Under the pieces are notes generated by a model. It saw only the letters and a program-made list of their open reading frames with translations, had not been told where the DNA came from and searched no databases. This document shows positions 42,389 to 50,965 of a stretch of DNA of 64,000 nucleotides, piece after piece; the stretch's first letter is position 1; each line of letters starts with the position of its first letter. Made by a program: the position numbers and the translations under genes. The DNA comes from JACVRM01 sp036824245 (lineage in GTDB: Bacteria; Actinomycetota; Thermoleophilia; Gaiellales; Gaiellaceae): assembly GCA_036824245.1 (NCBI GenBank), contig DAITAO010000004.1, positions 12,593 through 76,592 of the forward strand, in the 5' to 3' direction.

Positions 42389-44064
42389 CGCACGAACGCC
42401 TTGATGACCTTGCACTCCCCGCCGCTGCGCCTGCGTATGCCGTAGGCGCCTACCGCAGCCGGAACGACCATCGTCTCGGCGTAAGACAGCGGATGCACGT
42501 CGCCGGCCGCCGTCACCACCTCGACCTCTTCGCCCTCCACCAGGTTCAGCGCGTGGAAGCGGCCGTCCGTCGCGTCCGCGATCTCGTCCGCGAAATCGAG
42601 CCGGTGCACCGCGAAGAAGAGCTCAGGCAGCCGACCGAGCACGAGCTCGGCCCAACCCGTGCCGGAGCGCACGACGCTCGGGTCGGGAACGAGCTCCCGT
42701 ATCGCGTGGCCGCGACGGCCCGGATCGAGGTTCGAGAACGCATGCCGCAGGTGCACCGGCCGAAGCTTCCCTTCGAGGTCGCGCCGCAGCCAGTCGTAGA
42801 AACGGAGCGTGTAGAGGTACGGGGTGGCGCTGATCTCGAGCACGACGTTGCCCGTTCCGCTCGCGTGCGGGGTGCCGGCCGGGATCAGATACAGGCGGTG
42901 CCGCTCCGCGGGCTGCGTCTGAAGGTACTGCTCGGGCTCGAAGCCTTGCCCGGGGTGCTCGGCCCGCTCGGCGTCGGCCCGGAAGGCGTCGACGTCGGCG
43001 TCCTCGCGAAGGCCGAGGAAGATCCGCGCTCCCGGCGTCGTGACCATGACGTAATAGCTCTCGTCCTGCGTGTAGGGCAGTCCGAAGGTCTCGCGCATGT
43101 ATTCCTCAGAGGGATGGCACTGAATCGAGAGGTTGCCGCCGTCGAGCGTGTCGAGGTAATCGAAGCGGATCGGGAACGATGACCCGAAACGGCTCGCGAC
43201 AGCCGCGCCGAGGACGGGCTCCGCGTGCTCGGCCATGAGGAACTCGAATCCGACCTCAACGGGATCGGAGTTCCCCAGCAGGATCCCGCTCTCCGGCGCG
43301 ATCAGCTCGTACGACCACGCCAGGTTCGGCGCGTCGGTCGTGACGCCGAGCGCGCCGCGTAACCACTGGCCTCCCCAGGGGCCTGGAAGGAACGTCGGCC
43401 GAGTCCGAAACGGCCGCGCCGCCAGTGACGCGAGCGTGCGCCGGAGCGCACTTCCCTCGAGCGAACGGGGAGCGTCCGGATCGCTCAGATCGACGTAGCG
43501 GTCGAGCTTCGCGGCGAGCGTCTGCTTGTGACGGTCGAGCAGCGGCCAGTCGATGAAGAGGAGGCGCTGTTCGGACCCGGGCTCGCCCGGCTGCCCGACG
43601 TTGGCGGCGCGGCCCTGCTGGACCGCTTCCAGGCTCAGCCGCTTGGGCAGGTCGGCATACCAGAGGACGTCGTGGTCGACCAGGGCGCTTCCAGGGCCGA
43701 GCACGAGCGTCACCGCGTCCTTCGCCCGCCCCGCCGACGGAAGCTCGTCGAACAGATCGGAGAGCGACCCTTCGAAGACGCGTGCGAACACCGGGTCTCC
43801 CGGGAGCTCGGCGGCGGCGGTTCGGCGTCGGACCTCAGCCCAGGGCACCAGAGAGCGCCGCACGTCCAGCACGTGGCAGCGCACGCCGGTAGCGCTCACG
43901 GCCGCCTCCAGGGCAGCGGCGAAGCGCTCCCAGGGAAGGGTCGCGGGCCCGTCGACCGCGACCACCTGCCGCCGCAGCTGCGCGAGGTCGGCGGCCAGCG
44001 CCCCGTAGCCGACCTGAACCTCACCGTCGACGACCGGGTAGCGCGGCTCCGGGTCGTAGGTCAC
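42385..44064 (-). CDS. Class I mannose-6-phosphate isomerase-like protein with an N-terminal extension
   Basis: Residues about 220-559 form a double-cupin phosphomannose isomerase with GPWGGQWLRG, IQCHPSEEYMRETFG, YLIPAGTPHASGTGNVVLEI and ISATPYLYTLRFYDW. Residues 1 to about 200 (VAVDGPATLPWERFAAALEA, VTLVLGPGSALVDHDVLWYA) look like a nucleoside-kinase fold whose P-loop lysine is absent. Together with the ROK kinase it could move mannose or fructose into glycolysis. Length is 559 residues. The start is GTG. Confidence 0.85.
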   Translation of the reverse strand: MTYDPEPRYPVVDGEVQVGYGALAADLAQLRRQVVAVDGPATLPWERFAAALEAAVSATGVRCHVLDVRRSLVPWAEVRRRTAAAELPGDPVFARVFEGSLSDLFDELPSAGRAKDAVTLVLGPGSALVDHDVLWYADLPKRLSLEAVQQGRAANVGQPGEPGSEQRLLFIDWPLLDRHKQTLAAKLDRYVDLSDPDAPRSLEGSALRRTLASLAARPFRTRPTFLPGPWGGQWLRGALGVTTDAPNLAWSYELIAPESGILLGNSDPVEVGFEFLMAEHAEPVLGAAVASRFGSSFPIRFDYLDTLDGGNLSIQCHPSEEYMRETFGLPYTQDESYYVMVTTPGARIFLGLREDADVDAFRADAERAEHPGQGFEPEQYLQTQPAERHRLYLIPAGTPHASGTGNVVLEISATPYLYTLRFYDWLRRDLEGKLRPVHLRHAFSNLDPGRRGHAIRELVPDPSVVRSGTGWAELVLGRLPELFFAVHRLDFADEIADATDGRFHALNLVEGEEVEVVTAAGDVHPLSYAETMVVPAAVGAYGIRRRSGGECKVIKAFVR

Positions 44065-44090
44065 GCGAGTGCTCCGGGCCCCGGCCTGAC

Positions 44091-44247
44091 GGGACAGTCC
44101 CCGTTCGGGGACAGTCCCTGCACAGAAGTCGTAGGGACTGACCCCACAGGGGTCTGTCCCATCCCGTCCCGCAACTTGATGGAGCAGTCCCCAGGGGACA
44201 GTCCCTGCACACAGCTCATCGGGACTGACCTCGCAGGCGTCTGTCCC
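44091..44247. repeat. Cluster of four GGGAC(A/T)G(T/A)CCC hairpin repeats
   Basis: Four inverted-repeat units fill the gap between PMI and the first GH63 gene: 44091-44118, 44134-44160, 44183-44205 and 44221-44247. Each pairs 12-base arms such as GGGACAGTCCCC and GGGGACAGTCCC over a 3-4 nt loop, with one mismatch. The same spacer TGCACA follows two of them. The family recurs at 6159, 8407 and 57289. Confidence 0.7.
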
Positions 44248-44266
44248 GGCGTGTTCCGCCGCCGGC

Positions 44267-45592
44267 TCACCGTCGGGCGAGCAGATCGAGCGTCAGCGCT
44301 GCGCTCCACGAGAAGTCACGGCTGCCCAGAGGCTCGCCCGTTTCCGGGTGGTAGTACTCGGTGAAGCCGGAGGTTTCCACGAGCCGCAGGGTCATCTTGC
44401 GCAGCTCATCCGCTTCCGCCGTCAACCCGGTCCGCTCGAGCCCACGGATGAGGAACCAGTTGATGTTGATCCAGACGGGTCCGCGCCAGTATCGCTTTGG
44501 GTCGTAGGCAGCGTCCGACTTCGACACGGTCGTGACAGCCCACGGGGCCTCCGGCGAGGGACCAAAACGATCAGGCGACCAGAGAGCCTCGTCGAACAGC
44601 CGGCGCGCCGCGCTCTCGTTGGGAACGCCGGCGTAGAGGGGGAAAAGATCGCCGACCGTGCCGGCCGCTCCCTCGCGGCCGTCGTGCAGATCGAGCTCGC
44701 GGTATACAGCCGCGTCGTCGTCCCAGCGGGCGGCGAGCGCCGAGCGGACCCGCTGCGCGGCCGCCAACGCGCGAGCGCCGTCTCCACCGAGCTCCCTCCA
44801 GAGCCAGGCGATGTCCTGCTCGGCGGCGCCGAGCACTGAGTTGAAGCTCAGATCGACGTACGCGAACGGCGCGTCGGCGGCCGACGCAGGCCGGTAATCG
44901 CACCGCCGGAGCAGCTCGACGATCGCCAGGTAGCGTGTGTAATCGCGGTCTGTCGGCCGCTCGGCAGCGTCGACTTGCCGGCGATCGCTGCGTGCAAGAT
45001 GCGGCAGGTCGTCGAGCTCGACGCGCGCCAGAGCGCGGTCGAACCGCGGCGCGTTGTCCGCCGATTCCCAGGGGTGGAGGATGGTGACGAGCCCCGAGCC
45101 GTCGAGGTCGCGCGCGCGATAGAGCCACTCGTGCCACGCCTCGATCGCCGGCAGCACCTCTTCCAGGAAACCGCGATCGGGCGACGCCTCGTGGAGCGCG
45201 CGCACTGCCGTGGCCAGCACCGGCGGCTGGGTCAGGCCGCTCGTCGGCACCTCCGGTGCCCCGGGACAGCCGTCAGAACGCCACAGCTCAGCCCCGGGCG
45301 AGTAGTCGACCGGCTGCGGGTGGAAGACGATGTGGGGCACCATTCCGTCCGACCACTGGCCACGCAGGAGGGACCTCACCTCCGTCCGCCCACGAGCAGG
45401 GTCGACGCCGGCGAGGCCGAGGGCGACGAGCGCCGAGTCCCAGTTCCACTGAAACGGGTATAGGCGAAGGCTCGGTTTGACGAAGAGGCCGGTGTCGTTG
45501 CGCCCGAGCACTGCGAGCGCGCGTTCGGCGAGCAAGCCGCGCTTTTTCAATCCCTTGCCCAGCGCGGTAAATTTGTCATGCCTGCGTAGCAA
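44267..45592 (-). CDS. GH63-like glycoside hydrolase (mannosyl/glucosylglycerate hydrolase type), copy A
   Basis: The (alpha/alpha)6-barrel enzyme carries YPFQWNWDSALVALGLA, GQWSDGMVPHIVFH, TILHPWESADNAPRFD and YWRGPVWININWFLIRG, the pattern of bacterial GH63 hydrolases acting on mannosyl- or glucosylglycerate and similar alpha-glycosides. There is no signal peptide, so it acts inside the cell. The longest reading starts at TTG 45592, but conserved sequence begins near residue 20 and an operator-like site covers the first codons. TTG 45550 or 45535 is therefore a better start. Confidence 0.87.
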   Translation of the reverse strand: MLRRHDKFTALGKGLKKRGLLAERALAVLGRNDTGLFVKPSLRLYPFQWNWDSALVALGLAGVDPARGRTEVRSLLRGQWSDGMVPHIVFHPQPVDYSPGAELWRSDGCPGAPEVPTSGLTQPPVLATAVRALHEASPDRGFLEEVLPAIEAWHEWLYRARDLDGSGLVTILHPWESADNAPRFDRALARVELDDLPHLARSDRRQVDAAERPTDRDYTRYLAIVELLRRCDYRPASAADAPFAYVDLSFNSVLGAAEQDIAWLWRELGGDGARALAAAQRVRSALAARWDDDAAVYRELDLHDGREGAAGTVGDLFPLYAGVPNESAARRLFDEALWSPDRFGPSPEAPWAVTTVSKSDAAYDPKRYWRGPVWININWFLIRGLERTGLTAEADELRKMTLRLVETSGFTEYYHPETGEPLGSRDFSWSAALTLDLLARR

Positions 45593-45594
45593 AT
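45571..45594. promoter_or_regulatory. Operator-like site upstream of glycosidase A
   Basis: ATTTG at 45571 and CAAAT ending at 45594 form the ends of an imperfect palindrome. It matches 17 of 24 positions with the site at 47226-47249, in front of glycosidase B. The GntR-type regulator gene lies between the two sites and is the natural candidate to bind both. Confidence 0.5.
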
Positions 45595-45666
45595 CATTCT
45601 CAACCGGGGCATGGCTACGTCACGCGACACCGGAGTAGAGTGACTGTTGCCGGGCTCGGCGCTGCG

Positions 45667-47142
45667 ATGTCGATCGATCCCAGACAACCGATCCCTATCT
45701 ACTACCAGCTCAAGACGCTCCTGCTCGAGGAGATCCTGAGCGGTCGCTATGGGCCCGGAGGCCGCCTGCCGACGGAGCACGAGCTCTGCGAGCAGTACAG
45801 AATCAGCCGCACCCCGGTCAGCCGGGCACTCTCGGAACTGGCAGACGAAGGCGTGCTGCTGCGTCACCGTCGCCGCGGCACCTTCGTGAACCCGCACTGG
45901 TTGCGCCGGCGTCCCGATCAGCCCGAAGTGCGGATAATCGTCTCGGAAGGTCCCTGGGGGCAACTGATCAGCGATGCGGCGCCCGACGACATCCAGGTCA
46001 ACATCGTCACGGTGCCGCTCCCGTCGCTTCACCAGGCGCTGACGCACGCAGTTGCGGACGGGCAGGCGCCCGATCTTGCCATCCTCGACTCCGTCTGGAT
46101 CCCCGAGTTCGCGGAGGACGGCTTCCTCTGCAGCCTCGAGGAACTGGACGAGGAGTGGGTGCGCGGCGAGTGGATGCACGACTTCCTGGAGCCGCTGGTC
46201 GCCACGAACCGCTACGAGGGACGAACCTACGGGGTCTCGCCGCTCGCGAACGTCGCCGGGCTCTGGTACCGCCGGCGGGAGCTCGAGGCGCTCGGCGTCG
46301 AGCCGCCGACCACCTGGGCAGAGCTGCGTGCGGTAGGCAGGGCGGCGGCGGGCAACGGACTGCCTCATCCGATCGTGATGACGGGCGGCTCGAAGGGGGG
46401 TGAGACGACCGCCTATTGCCTGATCGCGTTCCTCGCCTCGAACGGAGGACAGGTGCTGGGGCCGGCCGGAGTGACGCTCGGCTCGCGAGCGACGGCCCAG
46501 GCTCTGCGCTTCTTGCGTAGCCTCGTCGAGGAGGGGCTGATGTCCGTGGATGTGCTCGGCTACGAATGGACACGTCCCATCCGGCTGCTCGCGGAACGCA
46601 AGGCAGCGATCAGCTTCGGAGGCAGCTACGAGGCCCGCACGGTCGCGGAGGCCCTCGGCGTCCCGCTCGACGAGCTCTGGGACCACGTCGGCTTCATGCC
46701 GGTGCCCGCTGGCCCGGGCGGCGCTCCGGCTAGCGTGGCGGGGACGATGAGCTACGGCATCTTCCGCCAGGCGCCGCAGCCCGGACTGGCCATGCGGCTG
46801 CTCGAGCACGCGCTCGCGCCGGAGTCGCTCGCGGCCGTTGCCCGCACGACGGGCCGTATCCCGGCCCGACGGTCGGCAATTGCTCTCGCAGCACCGGACC
46901 TCACGTTTCTGTCCCAGACCTCCGAATTGCTGGAGCGCGCGGTGATCAGGCCGGCCACGCCGCTCTACCCCCGGGTCTCGGCACAGTTGCAGGCCATGCT
47001 CGAGGCCGCGCTCACCGGACGGCTCGGCCCCGCCGCGGCCGCCCGCCGGACCGCCGAGCTGATCGGCGCCATCACCGGCCTGCCGGTGGTCGACGAGGCG
47101 AAGCCGGCGAAGCCAGTTAAGTCGGCCGCGCTGGCCCCCTAG
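45667..47142 (+). CDS. GntR winged-helix domain fused to a solute-binding-protein-like sensor
   Basis: Residues about 1-75 form a GntR winged helix: PIYYQLKTLLLEEILSGRYG, LPTEHELCEQYRISRTPVSR, then GVLLRHRRRGTFV. Residues about 85-480 resemble a family 1 extracellular sugar-binding protein without a signal peptide (DLAILDSVWIPEFAEDGFLC, YGVSPLANVAGLWYRRRELE, AERKAAISFGGSYEARTVAE). It would be a cytoplasmic, sugar-responsive repressor or activator. It sits between two GH63 genes and beside an ABC importer whose own binding protein (48724) belongs to the same superfamily. ATG 45667 is chosen over GTG 45640. Confidence 0.88.
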   Translation: MSIDPRQPIPIYYQLKTLLLEEILSGRYGPGGRLPTEHELCEQYRISRTPVSRALSELADEGVLLRHRRRGTFVNPHWLRRRPDQPEVRIIVSEGPWGQLISDAAPDDIQVNIVTVPLPSLHQALTHAVADGQAPDLAILDSVWIPEFAEDGFLCSLEELDEEWVRGEWMHDFLEPLVATNRYEGRTYGVSPLANVAGLWYRRRELEALGVEPPTTWAELRAVGRAAAGNGLPHPIVMTGGSKGGETTAYCLIAFLASNGGQVLGPAGVTLGSRATAQALRFLRSLVEEGLMSVDVLGYEWTRPIRLLAERKAAISFGGSYEARTVAEALGVPLDELWDHVGFMPVPAGPGGAPASVAGTMSYGIFRQAPQPGLAMRLLEHALAPESLAAVARTTGRIPARRSAIALAAPDLTFLSQTSELLERAVIRPATPLYPRVSAQLQAMLEAALTGRLGPAAAARRTAELIGAITGLPVVDEAKPAKPVKSAALAP

Positions 47143-47208
47143 AAGGCGGCAGCAGCAGCGCGATCCAGCCGCGAGGCGCCGCCCTTGTGCCAGGCGCCAG
47201 CCGACCTA

Positions 47209-47249
47209 TTGACTCTCTTCCGCCTATTTGATATTCGGGCATAGCAAAA
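47209..47249 (+). promoter_or_regulatory. Promoter and operator-like site of the glycosidase B-ABC operon
   Basis: TTGACT (47209-47214) is a good -35 box, with TATTCG about 17 bp downstream as a possible -10. The imperfect palindrome starting ATTTG (47226) and ending CAAAA (47249) overlaps the -10 region and the first base of the ATG. It matches the site at 45571-45594. This position suits a repressor. Confidence 0.55.
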
Positions 47250-48634
47250 TGGCGCCCAGCGACGTGGAGAGCGCGGCGGGCCCTCACGAGCAGCCTGAGG
47301 AGCACGTCGTGGAGACAGAGGGGGACCTCGCTCGCCGGGCGATCGCAGTTCTCGACGCAAACTGGATGGGGCATGCGACGCGGGCATCGGCCCGCCTCTA
47401 CCCGCACCAGTGGAGCTGGGATTCCGCGTGCATCGCCATCGGTTACGCCGGTCGCGACCAGGCGCGGGCGCAGGCCGAGCTCCGCTGGCTGTTCGCGGGC
47501 CAGTGGTCCGACGGTCTCCTGCCGCATATCCGCTTTGCAGACGATGCCCGCTACTTTCCGGGACCGGAGTTCTGGCAAACGCATCGCTCCCCCAGTGCGC
47601 CCCGGGAGCCGAAGACCTCGGGCATCGTTCAGCCGCCGGTGCACGCGACGGCCGTCTTGCATGTGTACCGCCACGCTTCCGACCGCGACCAGGCGAAGGC
47701 GTTCCTCCGGGAGCTGATGCCCGGGTTGATCGCCTGGCACGAGTACCTCTACCGGGAACGCACGCGCGGCGACGAGGGCCTGGTCGAGATCTGGCACCCG
47801 TGGGAGTCCGGCATGGACAACTCACCGCTCTGGGATGACGTACTCGCCCGCATCTCCCCGGCCCGCGAGGCGATCCCGGATTACGAGCGAGTCGACCTCG
47901 ATTTCGCCGAAGCGGCCCAGCGCCCGACGGACGCGGAGTACGACCGCTACACGTACCTCGTCAAGCTCTACCGCGACCGGGCTTACGACCCGGCTCGCAT
48001 CCGCGAGGACTGTCCCTTCGTCGTCTACGACGCCCTCTTCAACTCGCTCCTCGTCCAGGCGAACCGGGACCTCGCCGAGATCGCGCGCGTGCTTGGCATC
48101 GATCCGGCGCCGTACGAGCTCTGGGCCGACCGAACCGCAGCAGGGGTCGAAGACAGGCTGTGGGACGAAGCCGAAGGAAACTACGGCGACTACGACGTGC
48201 GCGCGGACGAGCGGGTTCGCGCCCAGACGTGGGCTGCCTTTTCGCCACTGTTCGCGGGCATCCCGACGGCGGACCGGGCGAGGAGGATGCTCGCGCGTCT
48301 CATGGCGTCCGCGGTCGCAGTCGACGGCGCGGGGAGAGTGGTGACGAGCGTCGCACCGGGGGACGCGAACTTCGACCCGGCCCTGTACTGGCGCGGCCCG
48401 GTGTGGCCGATGATCAACTGGGTCCTCCACGCCGGCCTGCGCCGCTACGGCTTCACGGCCGAGGCCGGAGAGATCCGCAACGCGCTGCTCGAGCTCGTGC
48501 GGCGCGAAGGCTTCTGGGAGCACTACAACGCGACGACCGGCCGCGGACAGGGCACTGAGCAGCTCTCCTGGACCGCGGCGCTCGTGCTCGACCTGTTGAA
48601 CGGCGGGCGCGACGAGGAAGGAGAGGCCTCATGA
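47249..48634 (+). CDS. GH63-like glycoside hydrolase, copy B
   Basis: This 461-residue intracellular (alpha/alpha)6-barrel enzyme is a distant paralogue of copy A. Shared blocks include YPHQWSWDSACIAIGYAGRD, GQWSDGLLPHIRF, EIWHPWESGMDNSPLWDD and YWRGPVWPMINWVLHAG. The Trp-Glu-Ser-Gly block and the YWRGPVW block mark the active site of GH63 hydrolases. It is the first gene of the importer operon, just after the operator-like site, so import and hydrolysis of the same alpha-glycoside is likely. The exact substrate is unknown. Confidence 0.87.
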   Translation: MAPSDVESAAGPHEQPEEHVVETEGDLARRAIAVLDANWMGHATRASARLYPHQWSWDSACIAIGYAGRDQARAQAELRWLFAGQWSDGLLPHIRFADDARYFPGPEFWQTHRSPSAPREPKTSGIVQPPVHATAVLHVYRHASDRDQAKAFLRELMPGLIAWHEYLYRERTRGDEGLVEIWHPWESGMDNSPLWDDVLARISPAREAIPDYERVDLDFAEAAQRPTDAEYDRYTYLVKLYRDRAYDPARIREDCPFVVYDALFNSLLVQANRDLAEIARVLGIDPAPYELWADRTAAGVEDRLWDEAEGNYGDYDVRADERVRAQTWAAFSPLFAGIPTADRARRMLARLMASAVAVDGAGRVVTSVAPGDANFDPALYWRGPVWPMINWVLHAGLRRYGFTAEAGEIRNALLELVRREGFWEHYNATTGRGQGTEQLSWTAALVLDLLNGGRDEEGEAS

Positions 48635-48723
48635 GCAAGCGAGAAGGGCCCGGCGGCATCAGCCGTCCGGTTGCGGCGTTGGGCGCCGGCAAGGCTCGGC
48701 GCGACGAAAGAAAGGGAGGAACC

Positions 48724-50046
48724 GTGCGCAGATCTGCACTCTTGGTCGCGGCAGTCGCCTGCCTCGCGGCGCTCTTCGGCCTCGCGAGCAGCGTGGGCGG
48801 CACCGCAGCGGCCAGTCCCCAGCAGGATGCGGGGGACGTCGTATTCTTCTCCAACCAGCTGACCCAGGTGACCGAGGTGAACGCCGTTCGCAACACCCTG
48901 CTCAAGGGGTTCAACGGAGACGCCGAATTCATTCCCACGCCGGTCGGCCAGGGGCAAGTGTTCTTCAACAGGGTCGAGGCGGAAGCGCAGGCCGGGAGAG
49001 GGACGGTCAGCCTCCTCGGCGCCCTGCACGGCGACTACTTGGTGATCCAGAAGCACCTCACCGATCTCACGTCCGTCGCCAGTCAGCTGAAGAACTCCGG
49101 TATCCCGAAGGACCTCATGACGCTCGGCAAGCTGGGCACGAGGCGACAGCTCTACGTCCCGTGGATGCAGGCGACGTACATCATGGTCGCCAACCGCAGG
49201 GCTCTGCAGTACCTGCCCAAGGGCGCGGACATCAACGCTCTCACCTACGGACAGTTCCACCAGTGGGCGAAGAACATCTCCGACCGGACTGGTCAGAAGC
49301 GCGTCGCCCTGCCGGCAGGAACGAACGGGCTCATCCCGCGCTTCTTCCAGGGCTACCTCCTGCCGTCGTTCAGCGGCGGGGTCGTCACCACGTTCAAGAG
49401 CAAAGGCGCGGTCTCTGGATGGCAGTACATGCGGTCCCTGTGGAGATACGCGCACCCGCAGTCGCTCTCGTACAACTTCATGCAGGATGCGCTGCTGAGC
49501 GGCGAGGTGTGGGTGGCGTGGGACCACGTGGCCCGGCTCGTCAACGCGCTCAGGACGCGCCCGGAGGAGTTCGTGGCGTTCCCCGCGCCCAAGGGACCGA
49601 AGGGTCGCGGGTACATGCCGGTGCTGGCAGGTCTCGCTGTTCCGAAGACGGCGCCGAACGCGGCGGGCGGCCGAGCGCTGATCCGCTGGCTGACCGGGAC
49701 GGCGACCCAGGCGAGGACGCTCGGCTCGGTCGGGTTCTTCCCGGTCGTCGGCTCTCGTCTCTCCAAGCAGCTCGGCGAGGGTCTGCTGAAGATGAACTTC
49801 GCCGTCCGGAAGGCGCAGCGGGCGAAGGACGCCCTCAAGTCGCTCTTGCCGGTCGGTCTCGGCGCCGAGGGCAACAACTTCAGCAGGATTTACACGGACA
49901 CGTTCGTCCGCATCGTTGTCAGGAACGAGAACATCCAAAAAGTCATCAACGAGCAGGCTGTCCTGTTGCAGGCGATCATGGACAAGACCGGGGCTCCCTG
50001 CTGGGCACCCGATCCGAAGAGCTCCGGACCGTGCAAGGTGAAGTGA
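48724..50046 (+). CDS. ABC sugar transporter substrate-binding protein
   Basis: GTG 48724 has GGGAGG five to six bases upstream and starts directly with a signal peptide (RRSALLVAAVACLAALFGLA). An ATG at 48631, overlapping the previous stop, would add 31 residues and is less likely. The mature protein is a family 1 solute-binding protein (MQATYIMVANRRALQYLPKG, VWVAWDHVARLVNAL, ALIRWLTGTATQARTLGSVG). No lipobox Cys is seen after the signal, so anchoring is unclear. It delivers the sugar to the two permeases that follow. Confidence 0.88.
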   Translation: MRRSALLVAAVACLAALFGLASSVGGTAAASPQQDAGDVVFFSNQLTQVTEVNAVRNTLLKGFNGDAEFIPTPVGQGQVFFNRVEAEAQAGRGTVSLLGALHGDYLVIQKHLTDLTSVASQLKNSGIPKDLMTLGKLGTRRQLYVPWMQATYIMVANRRALQYLPKGADINALTYGQFHQWAKNISDRTGQKRVALPAGTNGLIPRFFQGYLLPSFSGGVVTTFKSKGAVSGWQYMRSLWRYAHPQSLSYNFMQDALLSGEVWVAWDHVARLVNALRTRPEEFVAFPAPKGPKGRGYMPVLAGLAVPKTAPNAAGGRALIRWLTGTATQARTLGSVGFFPVVGSRLSKQLGEGLLKMNFAVRKAQRAKDALKSLLPVGLGAEGNNFSRIYTDTFVRIVVRNENIQKVINEQAVLLQAIMDKTGAPCWAPDPKSSGPCKVK

Positions 50047-50074
50047 GCCACTAGGCGAGGCGGAACAAAGCCAG

Positions 50075-50965
50075 ATGGCGACAGTCGCACAGCCGGTGTC
50101 GCTCGGCCGCCGGCTGAGACGGTGGGAGGGTCTTCCCTACGCGTTGATCCTCCCCACCGTCGCCTACCTCGGCCTCTTCTTCGCGTGGCCGATGGTGCAG
50201 GCGTTCGAGCTCGCCTTCCGGATCGGCGACGCCTGGACGCTGGCGCCGTTTCGCACGATGCTCGACGACACCAACTTCGACGAGGCCTTCAAGTTCACGC
50301 TCCTGCTCGTCGGCGTGATCGTCCCCATCCAGTTCGTGCTCGCGCTCCTCATGGCGCTGATCGTCAACGCCAAGCTGCGAGGCCGCAGCTTCTTCCTCGC
50401 GATCTTCATCCTGCCGCTCGCCATCTCCGATCTGGCGGCCGGGCTCGTCTGGCAGTCCATCCTCACCGAGCGGGGCTACCTCAACACCTTCCTCGCCGAG
50501 CTCGGGCTCACCGACCAGGACCGCATCTGGCTCGATCCCACCAAGCCGAACAACCTGCTGATCGCCGTCGTCGTCGCGGAGCTGTGGCGGTCGACCGCGT
50601 TCGTGATGGTCATCTTCCTCGCCGGGCTGCAAGGCATCCCGCATGAATACGGAGAGGCAGCGGAGGTCTTCGGAGCCGGGTTCTTCCAGCGCGTCCGGAC
50701 GATCATCCTGCCGATGCTGAAGCCGTCCATCCAGGTGGCGCTGCTCTTCCGCATCATCTTCGCGTTCGAGGCCTTCGCGGTCATCATCGCCCTCACAGGC
50801 CGCGCGGAATCGACCCTGGCAACAGAGGCGTGGCGCTGGCAGGCCGAGTACTTCGACAGCCACGTGGCGGCGGCGTACTCGTCGCTCATCCTCGTCCTCT
50901 CGTTGATCTCCGCCGGGCTCGTCGTCTTCCTGCTGCGCACGCCGAGAGCGCAGATGATGCGATGA
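50075..50965 (+). CDS. ABC sugar transporter permease (MalF-type)
   Basis: The 296-residue membrane protein has six predicted helices and the MalF/UgpA-type EAA loop: HEYGEAAEVFGAGFFQRVRT followed by IILPMLKPSI. Its stop overlaps the next permease start (ATGA). It forms the channel with the second permease. Confidence 0.93.
   Translation: MATVAQPVSLGRRLRRWEGLPYALILPTVAYLGLFFAWPMVQAFELAFRIGDAWTLAPFRTMLDDTNFDEAFKFTLLLVGVIVPIQFVLALLMALIVNAKLRGRSFFLAIFILPLAISDLAAGLVWQSILTERGYLNTFLAELGLTDQDRIWLDPTKPNNLLIAVVVAELWRSTAFVMVIFLAGLQGIPHEYGEAAEVFGAGFFQRVRTIILPMLKPSIQVALLFRIIFAFEAFAVIIALTGRAESTLATEAWRWQAEYFDSHVAAAYSSLILVLSLISAGLVVFLLRTPRAQMMR

Noticed and set aside
44091..44247. CRISPR or plain rho-independent terminators
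   Set aside because: Units lack T-runs and regular spacers, and an identical copy occurs 13 kb away, which fits a dispersed repeat better.
48523..49938. 471-codon reverse reading opposite the sugar-binding protein
   Set aside because: It is fully antisense to a gene with signal peptide, ribosome site and operon context; its composition is typical of a shadow frame.
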